A DNA stretch of 18,335 bases from assembly GCA_019117495.1 (NCBI GenBank), contig DWZP01000021.1, positions 1 to 18,335 on the forward strand, read 5' to 3'. The first letter of the stretch is position 1. Each line of letters opens with the position of its first letter. The notes under the pieces are model-generated. The model was not told the DNA's origin. It worked only from the letters and a program-made list of their open reading frames with translations, and did not search any database. Origin of the DNA: Fusicatenibacter_A intestinipullorum. GTDB taxonomy: Bacteria > Bacillota > Negativicutes > Acidaminococcales > Acidaminococcaceae. The position numbers and the translations under genes are program-made. Below, piece after piece: positions 1-6,738 of the stretch.

Positions 1-159
1 AAACGCTGAAAGCATCTAAGCGTGAAGCCATCCTTAAGATGAGATCTCTCACAGAGTAATCTGGTAAGACACCTTAAAGAAGATGAGGTAGATAGGCCGG
101 GAGTGTAAGTGCAGCAATGTATTGAGCTGACCGGTACTAATATGTCGAGGGCTTGACTT
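1..159 (+). rRNA. rrl: 23S ribosomal RNA, 3' end (partial)
   Basis: The first ~159 bases are the 3' end of a large-subunit rRNA. The conserved terminal segments are visible: GCATCTAAG near base 12, the AAGATGAG segment, and GGTACTAATATGTCGAGGGC followed by TTGACTT at the end. The gene starts upstream of the window. The exact mature 3' end is estimated from the usual terminal helix and could be off by a few bases. It lies about 50 bases before 5S rRNA in the same orientation, so it belongs to a standard rrn operon. Confidence 0.95.
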
Positions 160-209
160 CGTAAGTTTCTTCTATATAGCTTTGAGGGTTCACCTCAGTA
201 AATTAATAT

Positions 210-326
210 ATCCGGTGGTAATGGCTAAGGGGGTCCACCTGTTCCCATCCCGAACACAGAAGTTAAGCCCTTATACGTCGAAAGTACTTGGCTGGAAGCG
301 GCCCGGGAGGATAGATAGCTGCCGGT
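210..326 (+). rRNA. rrf: 5S ribosomal RNA
   Basis: A ~117-base 5S rRNA follows 23S. It contains the conserved loop with CCATCCCGAACACAGAAG and the GGCCCGGGAGGATAG segment. The 5' strand TCCGG and the 3' strand CCGG close helix I. The ends are set by that helix and are accurate to a few bases. It is the last gene of the rrn operon; a strong terminator starts within five bases of its end. Confidence 0.95.
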
Positions 327-330
327 TGGA

Positions 331-361
331 AAGAAGCATACCTTATGGTATGTTTCTTTTT
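331..361 (+). terminator. Rho-independent terminator of the rrn operon
   Basis: AAGAA-G-CATACC pairs with GGTATG-T-TTCTT around a TTAT loop and is followed by a T-rich tract. It lies directly after 5S rRNA and ends rRNA transcription before the hydrogenase gene. Confidence 0.85.
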
Positions 362-449
362 TATGTAAAAGGAAAAGTTAAGGCGTTTTATTTCTTTCAG
401 TTTTTATCTTTTATTGAAATTATTTTCAGCCTTCCTCAAGATATTTTAT

Positions 450-478
450 TTGCCTTTATTCTGCTTATCTATTACAAT
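450..478 (+). promoter_or_regulatory. Putative sigma-A promoter of the hydrogenase gene
   Basis: TTGCCT (450-455) and TACAAT (473-478) are separated by 17 bases. The -10 matches consensus at 5 of 6 positions and the -35 at 4 of 6. The start codon is about 35 bases downstream. This fits a separate transcription unit after the rrn terminator, but the call is by eye only. Confidence 0.4.
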
Positions 479-512
479 GATGATAGATTACTTTATCGTT
501 GAGGTGCTGAAC

Positions 513-2000
513 ATGGAATTAACAGAAGTAACCAAATTCAGGAGAGCAGTTTTAACCGGTATTGCTAAATTTACGTGGAGCGGAAATTTACCTGAACACG
601 TTTATGACATTTTATATAACACGGTTACCGAAGATACGCCGCGTGTCCGTTGCTGTGTGCATAAAGAACGTGCCGTTTTAAAAAACCGTATTGATATGGC
701 TTTAGGCCTGCAAACGGGCATAAATATTGTTGATGCCAGCAAAAAAGCTTTGGCAGAACCTTTGGACAGGACTCTTCCTGTTATTGATGTTTTGCCGGAA
801 GCATGCGACCAGTGCCCTATTGATAAATTTTTAGTTACTGACGCCTGCCGCCATTGTGTAGCACATAAATGTATTAATAAATGTCCGCGCAAGGCGATTT
901 CCATTTACCAAAACAGAGCGTATATAGACAAAACCAAATGTGTTGAATGTGGTATTTGTAAAAAATCATGTCCGTTTGGCGCTATCATTGAAGTAAGCCG
1001 CCCGTGTGAACGTTCCTGCGTTTTGGGCGCAATTACTGCCGGTGCCGACAGAAAAGCAAAAATAGATTTTAACAAATGCGTACAGTGCGGAGCCTGCCGC
1101 AGCGCCTGCCCGTTTGGCGCTATTGATGAGCGCAGTGCTATCGTGCAGGTTATAAAGGAAATTAAAGCAGGCAAACAGGTTTATGCTTTGCTGGCACCAT
1201 CTTTTGTAGGCCAGCTTGGCTTAAAGGTTACTCCTGCGCAGGTAGTGGCAGCTTTAATGAAAGCCGGTTTTGCTGCCGTTAAAGAAGTTGCCATTGGTGC
1301 CGATTTAACTGCTTGCCGAGAAGCAAAGGAACTTATGGAAAAAGTTCCGTCGGAGCAAAAATATATGACAAGTTCCTGCTGCCCTTCTTTTGTAAATATG
1401 ATTAAAAAACATGTTCCTGCCGCAGAAAGTAAAATTTCTCAGACGGTTTCACCCATGGTTGCTTGCGGGCGCTATGTAAAAGAACTTAATCCGGAGGCTG
1501 TAACGGTATTTATTGGTCCGTGCATAGCTAAAAAAGCAGAAGCGTATGCAAATTTGGATGCCATTGATTATGCCATGACTTTTGAAGAAATGTCCTGCCT
1601 TCTTGCCGGTGCAGATATTGAAGCGGATAAAATGCAGGTGGACGAGTTTAATTCGGAAGCATCACTTTACGGCATTTCCTTCCCGGTTACCTGCGGCGTA
1701 AAAAGTGCGGTTGTTAATGCACTTGGCGATGAAGGCAAAAACTTAAAAACTCATTATGCCAGCGGGCTTGAACGTTGTTTAACCGAAGTTAAGCAGCTTG
1801 AAGACGGCAAATTGGATTGTGAATATTTTGAAGGCATGGCTTGTGACAGAGGATGCATGGATGGCCCGGGCAGCATGGTAGACTATAACATTGTTAATAT
1901 GCTTTTGAAAAAATATGCTGCTGCCAGCCCGCAAAAGAATGTCAGCGATGACAGCGAAGCAGCAAAAGTATTGGGAAAAGTAAATTTAGACGTAAAATAA
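513..2000 (+). CDS. [FeFe] hydrogenase-like protein, group B type
   Basis: This is a 495-residue iron-sulfur protein of the monomeric [FeFe]-hydrogenase family, which catalyses reversible proton reduction to H2 and is cytoplasmic in anaerobes. Cysteine clusters at about 112-124, 143-153 and 189-199 are ferredoxin-like [4Fe-4S] sites; the last two are classic CX2CX2CX3C. The three H-cluster motifs are present in variant form: TSSCCP (286-291), GPCIAKKAE (335-343) and EGMACDRGC (440-448). Likely H-cluster ligands are C290, C337, C444 and C448, with C289 as the proton-transfer Cys. The variant motifs (Phe after TSSCCPS, GPC instead of MPC, and no GGGQP) fit the group B branch rather than classic group A enzymes. 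The ATG at 513 is chosen because GAGGTG lies six bases upstream; the reading frame stays open further upstream (from 414) without a ribosome site. No maturases (HydEFG) are in the window. H2 production versus sensing is not decided here. Confidence 0.9.
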   Translation: MELTEVTKFRRAVLTGIAKFTWSGNLPEHVYDILYNTVTEDTPRVRCCVHKERAVLKNRIDMALGLQTGINIVDASKKALAEPLDRTLPVIDVLPEACDQCPIDKFLVTDACRHCVAHKCINKCPRKAISIYQNRAYIDKTKCVECGICKKSCPFGAIIEVSRPCERSCVLGAITAGADRKAKIDFNKCVQCGACRSACPFGAIDERSAIVQVIKEIKAGKQVYALLAPSFVGQLGLKVTPAQVVAALMKAGFAAVKEVAIGADLTACREAKELMEKVPSEQKYMTSSCCPSFVNMIKKHVPAAESKISQTVSPMVACGRYVKELNPEAVTVFIGPCIAKKAEAYANLDAIDYAMTFEEMSCLLAGADIEADKMQVDEFNSEASLYGISFPVTCGVKSAVVNALGDEGKNLKTHYASGLERCLTEVKQLEDGKLDCEYFEGMACDRGCMDGPGSMVDYNIVNMLLKKYAAASPQKNVSDDSEAAKVLGKVNLDVK

Positions 2001-2055
2001 CACAATTAAAACATATTTGGCTTCTATAATATGAGCAAATAATGGAGGTGTTAAT

Positions 2056-2775
2056 ATGAAAAAATTTACATCGGTACTTGCAGCAGCGTTACTGGTATTT
2101 AGCGTAGCCGGTACAAATCTGGCTGCGGCCGCAGAGCCTAATACCATTGCCGTAAGCGGCATGGCAGAACAGGAAGTTGCGCCTGATATGGCTTATATTG
2201 ATGTTGGCATTAACGTACGGGCAGATGATGCGGAAACTGCCAGAACTCAGGAAGCACAAATCGCTTCGCAAATCCGCAGAGCGCTTTTGGGGCTTGCCAT
2301 TACCGATAATGATTTGCAAAACACAAGCTATTATCTTTATCAGGAATATAAGGTAGACCGCAACGGTGTGCGCACTGCCGATAAATACGTTCTTGATTCT
2401 TCCATAAAAGTAACGGTTAAAGATTTGGATAAACTCTCTCAGGTTATTGATAACGTGGTCGAAGCCGGGGCAACAAATATCAGCAATATAACCTATGCGT
2501 TAAGCACGCAAAATATTATTCAGCGTCAGCTGCTTGCAACGGCTGTTGAAAATGCTCGCGACAAGGCCGCTGTTGTAGCAAATGCAGGCAGCCGCACACT
2601 TGGCAATATGCTCAGCGCAGATATTAACAGTTTTGACGGCGGTACTATTGTTGCTTATGGCGCCAATAAATTAAGAAGCACTACTAACCTTGCCGAAGAT
2701 GGCGTGGCAACTAAACTTTCTCCCGGCAAGATTAAATTAAATGCTCGTGTACAAGTAGTATTTTCATTAAACTAA
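2056..2775 (+). CDS. SIMPL-domain (DUF541) secreted protein
   Basis: This is a 239-residue exported protein with a SIMPL/DUF541 domain. Residues 1-26 form a Sec signal peptide: MKKF, a hydrophobic core, then AAAA before Glu27, with likely cleavage by signal peptidase I at Ala26. The mature part opens with the usual family pattern, TIAVSGMAEQEVAPDMAYI, and runs to the end at normal family length. Members are periplasmic or surface proteins of poorly defined role (some are linked to stress or outer-membrane maintenance), so no specific function is claimed. The start has a good site, GGAGGTG at 2044-2050. The gene lies 55 bases after the hydrogenase; a TATAAT at 2025-2030 without a clear -35 could give its own promoter. 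A strong terminator follows immediately. Confidence 0.88.
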   Translation: MKKFTSVLAAALLVFSVAGTNLAAAAEPNTIAVSGMAEQEVAPDMAYIDVGINVRADDAETARTQEAQIASQIRRALLGLAITDNDLQNTSYYLYQEYKVDRNGVRTADKYVLDSSIKVTVKDLDKLSQVIDNVVEAGATNISNITYALSTQNIIQRQLLATAVENARDKAAVVANAGSRTLGNMLSADINSFDGGTIVAYGANKLRSTTNLAEDGVATKLSPGKIKLNARVQVVFSLN

Positions 2776-2780
2776 AATAA

Positions 2781-2827
2781 AAAAACAGCATTTCTGTCAG
2801 TTCAGGCAGAGATGCTGTTTTTTATTT
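2781..2827 (+). terminator. Rho-independent terminator after the SIMPL gene
   Basis: A 16-base-pair stem (2781-2796 with 2807-2822) includes AAAAACAGCAT paired with ATGCTGTTTTT. It has a 10-base loop and a T-rich tail. It separates the SIMPL gene from dinB. Confidence 0.88.
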
Positions 2828-2850
2828 ATCGGTGCTTATGCTGCTAAAAT

Positions 2851-2880
2851 ATGGCAAAAAGCGAACATATGTGTTATTAT
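2851..2880 (+). promoter_or_regulatory. Putative dinB promoter
   Basis: ATGGCA (2851-2856, 4 of 6 to TTGACA) and TATTAT (2875-2880) are 18 bases apart and lie about 30 bases before the dinB start. The LexA-like box sits between them, the right place for repression. Confidence 0.4.
2862..2875 (+). promoter_or_regulatory. Candidate LexA (SOS) box upstream of dinB
   Basis: CGAACATATGTGTT matches the Gram-positive LexA consensus CGAACRNRYGTTYC at 12 of 14 positions. It lies 33 bases before dinB, between the candidate -35 and -10 elements. dinB is a classic SOS gene, so position and context support LexA control. The right half-site is imperfect. Confidence 0.55.
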
Positions 2881-2908
2881 ATTTATATAAAACTGTTGGA
2901 GTGATAAA

Positions 2909-4045
2909 ATGCTGCGCTGGATAATGCATGTCGATATGGATGCTTTTTTTGCATCGGTAGAACAACTTGATAATCCGAGCCTGAAGGGGCTGCCGGTAAT
3001 TGTAGGCGGTTTAAGCGGCAGAGGCGTAGTTTCTACATGCTCTTATGAGGCGCGTAAGTTTGGCGTGCATTCTGCCATGCCGATGCATATGGCCAGGCGC
3101 CTGTGTCCGCAGGGCATTTACATTCAGGGGAGAATGCATCGTTATAAAGAAATTTCTGACGGAATAATGGAAATTTTCCGCAGCTTTTCGCCGTTGGTGG
3201 AGCAGCTTTCTGTTGATGAGGCATTTTTGGATGTAACCGGTATGGAAGGTTTGTACCCTGATGTTGTGGCATTGGGCAAAGCTGTAAAAAACAAAATTTA
3301 CGAGCAAACAGGCTTGCATGCTTCTGTTGGCATTGCTCCCAATAAATTTTTGGCAAAACTTGCCTCCGATTTGGAAAAACCGGACGGATTGGTATTAATA
3401 AAACATGAAACAGCGGCTGCCTTTATTGCGCCTATGCCGGTGCGTAAAATTTTTGGTATTGGCAAATCGGCAGAAGCAATGCTTTTGCAGTACGGCATTG
3501 ATACAATCGGCAAAATCGCCGCCGCCGATATAAGCATTCTGCAAAAAGTATTCGGCATTAATGCGCAGGCTGTACATAATCTGGCATGCGGCATAGATAA
3601 CAGGCCGGTTGTAAACGAAACCGAAGCCAAGTCAATAGGCAAAGAGCATACTTATGATAAAGATTTGTATGAAGAAGCAGATTTGAAAAAGGCTGTACGC
3701 GATTTATGCGGCGAAACCGGCTGGCGGTTAAGAAAGCGCAAATTAATAGGGTATACGGTAACTTTAAAAGTTAAATTCAGCTCTTTTAAAACAATTACCC
3801 GCAGCATAACATCAGAACTGCCGGTAGCATATGATGAAGAAATTTATGCGCTGGCACTCAAACTTATGCAGCAGGTAAGATTTACGGAAGGCGTGCGGCT
3901 GCTTGGCGTAAGTATTTCGCATTTAGAAAGCGAAGACGCAGCGCCGGTTTTGAATTTTAACGAAAACGAAAAAATAAAAAAACGCAATATGGCCGTTGAT
4001 TTTTTAAAAAACAAGTTCGGCGAAAGCATTATAAAACGCGGATAG
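2909..4045 (+). CDS. dinB: DNA polymerase IV (Y-family translesion polymerase)
   Basis: This 378-residue Y-family polymerase copies damaged DNA without proofreading. The palm motif VDMDAFFASVE is at 8-18, giving metal ligand Asp9. The second catalytic motif SVDEAFLD is at 101-108, with Asp103 and Glu104. The VSTCSYEARKFGV segment (41-53) and the helix-hairpin-helix-like region with KIFGIGKSAE are also typical. The length is near that of other DinB proteins. The C terminus ends KFGESIIKRG, with no obvious QLxLF-type beta-clamp peptide after it, as in some short Firmicute forms. The ATG at 2909 is preceded by TTGGAGTG at good spacing; an internal ATG at 2924 would remove five residues but leave the active site. 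It is a single-gene unit with a candidate LexA box upstream and a terminator shared with convergent rpsT. Confidence 0.95.
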   Translation: MLRWIMHVDMDAFFASVEQLDNPSLKGLPVIVGGLSGRGVVSTCSYEARKFGVHSAMPMHMARRLCPQGIYIQGRMHRYKEISDGIMEIFRSFSPLVEQLSVDEAFLDVTGMEGLYPDVVALGKAVKNKIYEQTGLHASVGIAPNKFLAKLASDLEKPDGLVLIKHETAAAFIAPMPVRKIFGIGKSAEAMLLQYGIDTIGKIAAADISILQKVFGINAQAVHNLACGIDNRPVVNETEAKSIGKEHTYDKDLYEEADLKKAVRDLCGETGWRLRKRKLIGYTVTLKVKFSSFKTITRSITSELPVAYDEEIYALALKLMQQVRFTEGVRLLGVSISHLESEDAAPVLNFNENEKIKKRNMAVDFLKNKFGESIIKRG

Positions 4046-4054
4046 GGTAAAAAA

Positions 4055-4085
4055 ATAAAGCCTGCAAGCTTTTGCAGGCTTTAAT
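4055..4085. terminator. Bidirectional terminator between dinB and rpsT
   Basis: A perfect 11-base-pair stem, AAAGCCTGCAA (4057-4067) with TTGCAGGCTTT (4072-4082), has a GCTT loop. Read on the minus strand it is followed by TATTTTTTT, so it is a strong terminator for rpsT; it can also end dinB on the plus strand. Confidence 0.88.
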
Positions 4086-4096
4086 ATACGGAGAAA

Positions 4097-4360
4097 TTAC
4101 TCCATAGCATTGACTTTTTTTGCAAGTCTGGATTTTCTGCGGTTTGCAGCGTTTTTGTGGATAATACCTTTACGTGCTGCTTTATCAATTAAACCGGATG
4201 CAGTTACATAAGTAGCTTTTGCATCTTCTTGAGTACCGGTTTCGGTTAAAGCAACTACTTTACGGGCAATGTTACGGATAGCAGCCTTTACAGGTGCATT
4301 TTTTGCACGGCGTTCTGCATCAGTTTTTACGCTACGAATGGAAGATTTAATGTTCGGCAA
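4097..4360 (-). CDS. rpsT: 30S ribosomal protein S20, TTG start
   Basis: This is an 87-residue basic protein of the S20 family, which binds 16S rRNA early in 30S assembly. It begins MPNIKSSIRSVKTDAERRAK, the canonical S20 start, and has the C-terminal HKNAANRRKSRLAKK pattern. The start is placed at TTG (4360-4358): AGGAGG (4374-4369 on the minus strand) is eight bases upstream and the resulting N terminus matches the family. A GTG at 4369 would add three residues (NSL) but overlaps the ribosome site itself, so it is unlikely. A TTG start is also known for Escherichia coli rpsT, where it takes part in translational autocontrol; the same may hold here. The gene is alone, convergent with dinB and divergent from lepA. 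Confidence 0.95.
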   Translation of the reverse strand: MPNIKSSIRSVKTDAERRAKNAPVKAAIRNIARKVVALTETGTQEDAKATYVTASGLIDKAARKGIIHKNAANRRKSRLAKKVNAME

Positions 4361-4398
4361 CGAATTCACCTCCTACCATCAATTACCTTTACCAAGTA

Positions 4399-4427
4399 AT
4401 TTTACCACAAAGTAAGGCACTGCGCAA
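4399..4427 (-). promoter_or_regulatory. Putative rpsT promoter
   Basis: On the minus strand TTGCGC (4427-4422) and TAAAAT (4404-4399) are exactly 17 bases apart. They lie about 40 bases before the TTG start of rpsT. Confidence 0.55.
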
Positions 4428-4491
4428 GGATTTTTTATTATAAATCTTGCGGCAGCAATATTTTTTACAGCCCGGCGAAAAGTTCATGTAC

Positions 4492-4521
4492 TTGCAGGTA
4501 TTGTGCTGTAAATGATATAAT
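4492..4521 (+). promoter_or_regulatory. Putative lepA promoter
   Basis: TTGCAG (4492-4497) and a perfect TATAAT (4516-4521) are 18 bases apart, 35 bases before the lepA start. With the rpsT promoter this makes a divergent promoter region. Confidence 0.55.
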
Positions 4522-4556
4522 AATAAGTCAGATAAGTTTTTTATAAGGAGAACGCA

Positions 4557-6353
4557 ATGGATCAGCAACATATACGCAATTTTTCTATTATTGCCCATAT
4601 CGACCATGGTAAATCTACTCTGGCCGACCGTTTGATTGAATATACCGGCACATTAACCAAGCGCGAAATGGAAGAACAAATTCTTGATTCCATGGATTTG
4701 GAGCGTGAACGCGGCATTACCATTAAAGCGCAGGCTGTGCGCAGCATTTATACGGCACGCGACGGGCAGGAGTATATGCTTAATTTTATTGATACTCCGG
4801 GCCATGTCGATTTTACTTATGAAGTATCGCGCGCGCTGGCTGCCTGCGAAGGAGCACTGCTGGTTATTGATGCTACGCAGGGTATTGAAGCGCAGACTCT
4901 TGCCAATGTTTACCTGGCTTTGGATAATGATTTGGAAATTATTCCCGTTATTAATAAAATTGACCTGCCGAGTGCAGACCCTGAACGTGTAAAGCATGAG
5001 ATTGAAGATGTTATCGGCATTGACGCATCCGAAGCCGTGCTTACAAGCGCTAAAACCGGCATTGGCATAGAAGGCGTTTTGGAAGCGATTGTAGCAAAAA
5101 TTCCGGCTCCCGAAGGCGATGCACATAAGCCTTTAAAAGCACTGGTGTTCGATTCCAAATTTGATGCTTATAAAGGTGTTGTGCTTTATTTCCGCGTGAT
5201 AGACGGCCGCGTAAGAAAAGGCATGAAAATACGCATGATGGCAACCGGAGCGGAATTTGAAGTAACGGAAGTCGGCGTGTTTAAGCCTAACCCGGTAATT
5301 GTTGATGAGCTTGATGCAGGGCAGGTAGGCTTTTTGGCAGCCGCTATTAAAAATGTTAAGGACGCGCGCGTTGGCGATACCATTACCGACGCCAATAATC
5401 CCGCAGATGAAGCTCTGCCCGGTTACCGCAAGGCTACGCCGATGGTTTACTGCGGTCTCTACCCGGTAGAAAATTCCGATTACGACAATCTGCGCGACGC
5501 GCTGGAAAAATTGCAGCTTAACGATGCTTCGCTGGTGTTTGAGCCGGAAACTTCCGTCGCTTTGGGCTTTGGTTTCCGCTGCGGCTTTTTGGGCCTTTTG
5601 CATATGGATGTTATTAAAGAACGTTTGGAGCGCGAATATAATTTAGCACTTATTACTACGGCACCTAACGTAATTTATGAAGTGTTCCGTACCAACGGCG
5701 ATGTAGAGCTGGTTGACAACCCGTCTAACTTCCCCGACCCGACGGTTATAGACCATGTTGAAGAACCTTATGTAAATGCTACAATTATTGTGCCGAAAGA
5801 TTATGTAGGCGCTGTTATGGAACTGTCGCAGGAAAAGCGCGGCGAATACGAAAACATGACATATCTTGACGAAACCCGCGTTATGATTCATTATGCGCTG
5901 CCGCTGAGTGAAATTATTTTTGACTATTTTGACCGCTTGAAATCGGCAACACGCGGCTATGCTTCGCTTGATTATGAACTTGCCGGTTACCGTGCTTCCG
6001 ATTTGGTGAAGGTTGATATTTTGCTGAACGGTGACCCTGTTGACGCCTTGAGCGCTATTGTACACCGTGAAAAAGCCACGGTGCGCGGCAGGCAGCTCGT
6101 TGAAAAGCTGCGCAGTTTAATTCCGCGCCAGATGTTTGAAATACCTGTGCAGGCTGCTATCGGCAACAAAATTATTGCCCGCGAAAATGTGCGTGCTTTG
6201 CGCAAGGACGTTTTGGCAAAATGCTATGGCGGCGATATAAGCCGTAAACGCAAACTTTTGGAAAAACAAAAAGAGGGCAAAAAACGCATGAAGCAGGTCG
6301 GCAGCGTGGAACTGCCGCAGGAAGCCTTTATGGCAATTTTAAAAATGGATTAA
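4557..6353 (+). CDS. lepA: Elongation factor 4 (LepA), ribosome back-translocating GTPase
   Basis: This 598-residue translational GTPase is full length for the family. The G domain shows G1 AHIDHGKST (13-21), the switch-I RGITI (52-56), G3 DTPGH (79-83), G4 NKID (133-136) and G5 SAK (164-166). EF-G-like domains follow, and the C-terminal LepA-specific domain carries the characteristic NVRALRKDVLAKCYGGDISR segment and a lysine/arginine-rich end. The protein acts on stalled or mistranslocated ribosomes and affects initiation or assembly. The ATG at 4557 has AAGGAG at ideal spacing. The gene has its own promoter and a strong terminator, so it is monocistronic here rather than in the lepA-hemN operon common in Bacillus. 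Confidence 0.97.
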   Translation: MDQQHIRNFSIIAHIDHGKSTLADRLIEYTGTLTKREMEEQILDSMDLERERGITIKAQAVRSIYTARDGQEYMLNFIDTPGHVDFTYEVSRALAACEGALLVIDATQGIEAQTLANVYLALDNDLEIIPVINKIDLPSADPERVKHEIEDVIGIDASEAVLTSAKTGIGIEGVLEAIVAKIPAPEGDAHKPLKALVFDSKFDAYKGVVLYFRVIDGRVRKGMKIRMMATGAEFEVTEVGVFKPNPVIVDELDAGQVGFLAAAIKNVKDARVGDTITDANNPADEALPGYRKATPMVYCGLYPVENSDYDNLRDALEKLQLNDASLVFEPETSVALGFGFRCGFLGLLHMDVIKERLEREYNLALITTAPNVIYEVFRTNGDVELVDNPSNFPDPTVIDHVEEPYVNATIIVPKDYVGAVMELSQEKRGEYENMTYLDETRVMIHYALPLSEIIFDYFDRLKSATRGYASLDYELAGYRASDLVKVDILLNGDPVDALSAIVHREKATVRGRQLVEKLRSLIPRQMFEIPVQAAIGNKIIARENVRALRKDVLAKCYGGDISRKRKLLEKQKEGKKRMKQVGSVELPQEAFMAILKMD

Positions 6354-6354
6354 A

Positions 6355-6393
6355 AAATACGCAGAATCCTTAACGGGTTTCTGCGTATTTTTG
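6355..6393. terminator. Bidirectional terminator between lepA and the RHH gene
   Basis: AAATACGCAGAA (6355-6366) pairs with TTCTGCGTATTT (6379-6390), with partial CC/GG extension inside. T-rich tails occur on both strands, so it can end both lepA and the convergent small gene at 6406-6573. Confidence 0.85.
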
Positions 6394-6405
6394 TAGCTGC
6401 TTGTT

Positions 6406-6573
6406 TTAATCGTCAATTTTAATTTTGCCTTTTTGGTTTTCGTAGTCGTCAACAACCCATTTTAAAATCTGCTCAATTTCCTTGTTGACGCTGCGGCCGT
6501 TGTTTTCGGCAATTACTTTCATTTTTTTCATTATAACAGGGTGAATGCGCAGGCTGAAACGCGCCGGTTCCAT
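6406..6573 (-). CDS. Arc-type ribbon-helix-helix DNA-binding protein (55 aa)
   Basis: This small minus-strand gene of 55 residues begins MEPARFSLRIHPVIMKKMKV and continues with IAENNGRSVNKEIEQILKW. The RFSLRI beta strand, a first helix, the NGRSVNKEI turn and a second helix are the hallmark of the Arc/MetJ ribbon-helix-helix family, which binds operator DNA as dimers. The ATG at 6573 is preceded by AAGGAG with eight bases between, an excellent site. A good promoter and a short inverted repeat lie just upstream, suggesting autoregulation. No toxin gene is adjacent, so it looks like an orphan regulator rather than an antitoxin. The target is unknown; the divergent M16C peptidase gene is one candidate. 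Confidence 0.85.
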   Translation of the reverse strand: MEPARFSLRIHPVIMKKMKVIAENNGRSVNKEIEQILKWVVDDYENQKGKIKIDD

Positions 6574-6597
6574 AATAACAACTCCTTTATTTATGAC

Positions 6598-6619
6598 ATC
6601 AATAATATATTAAATTGAT
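6598..6619. repeat. Inverted repeat, candidate RHH operator
   Basis: ATCAAT (6598-6603) and ATTGAT (6614-6619) are perfect inverted copies around ten AT bases. They lie between the RHH gene's promoter and its ribosome site, where an autorepressor would bind. The short AT-rich arms make chance occurrence possible. Confidence 0.35.
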
Positions 6620-6632
6620 TTGTTATGATGCC

Positions 6633-6661
6633 ATTATATAAAATTTGCAAAATTTTTGCAA
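6633..6661 (-). promoter_or_regulatory. Putative promoter of the RHH gene
   Basis: On the minus strand TTGCAA (6661-6656) and a perfect TATAAT (6638-6633) are 17 bases apart, about 60 bases before the start codon. Confidence 0.6.
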
Positions 6662-6697
6662 GTTGGCATTAAGATTTTTCGTCTGCGTTGTAAAGAT

Positions 6698-6707
6698 GTG
6701 ATAAAAT
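6698..6707 (+). promoter_or_regulatory. Possible extended -10 promoter of the M16C peptidase gene
   Basis: TGATAAAAT contains TGN directly before TAAAAT (6702-6707), an extended -10 arrangement without a clear -35. The start codon follows about 32 bases later. Confidence 0.35.
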
Positions 6708-6738
6708 AAAAATAGTGTTGCAAATTGGAGGTAAATTT

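Noticed and set aside
182..502. 106-residue frame across the 5S rRNA and its terminator
   Set aside because: It lies on the 5S rRNA and terminator; no ribosome site and no protein-like composition.
414..512. N-terminal extension of the hydrogenase from ATG 414
   Set aside because: It is hydrophobic and unlike the family, and overlaps the likely promoter; GAGGTG supports ATG 513.
4653..5126. 157-residue minus-strand frame inside lepA, and similar frames opposite lepA and the M16C gene
   Set aside because: They are antisense to strongly conserved genes, have no ribosome site, and show no recognisable domain.
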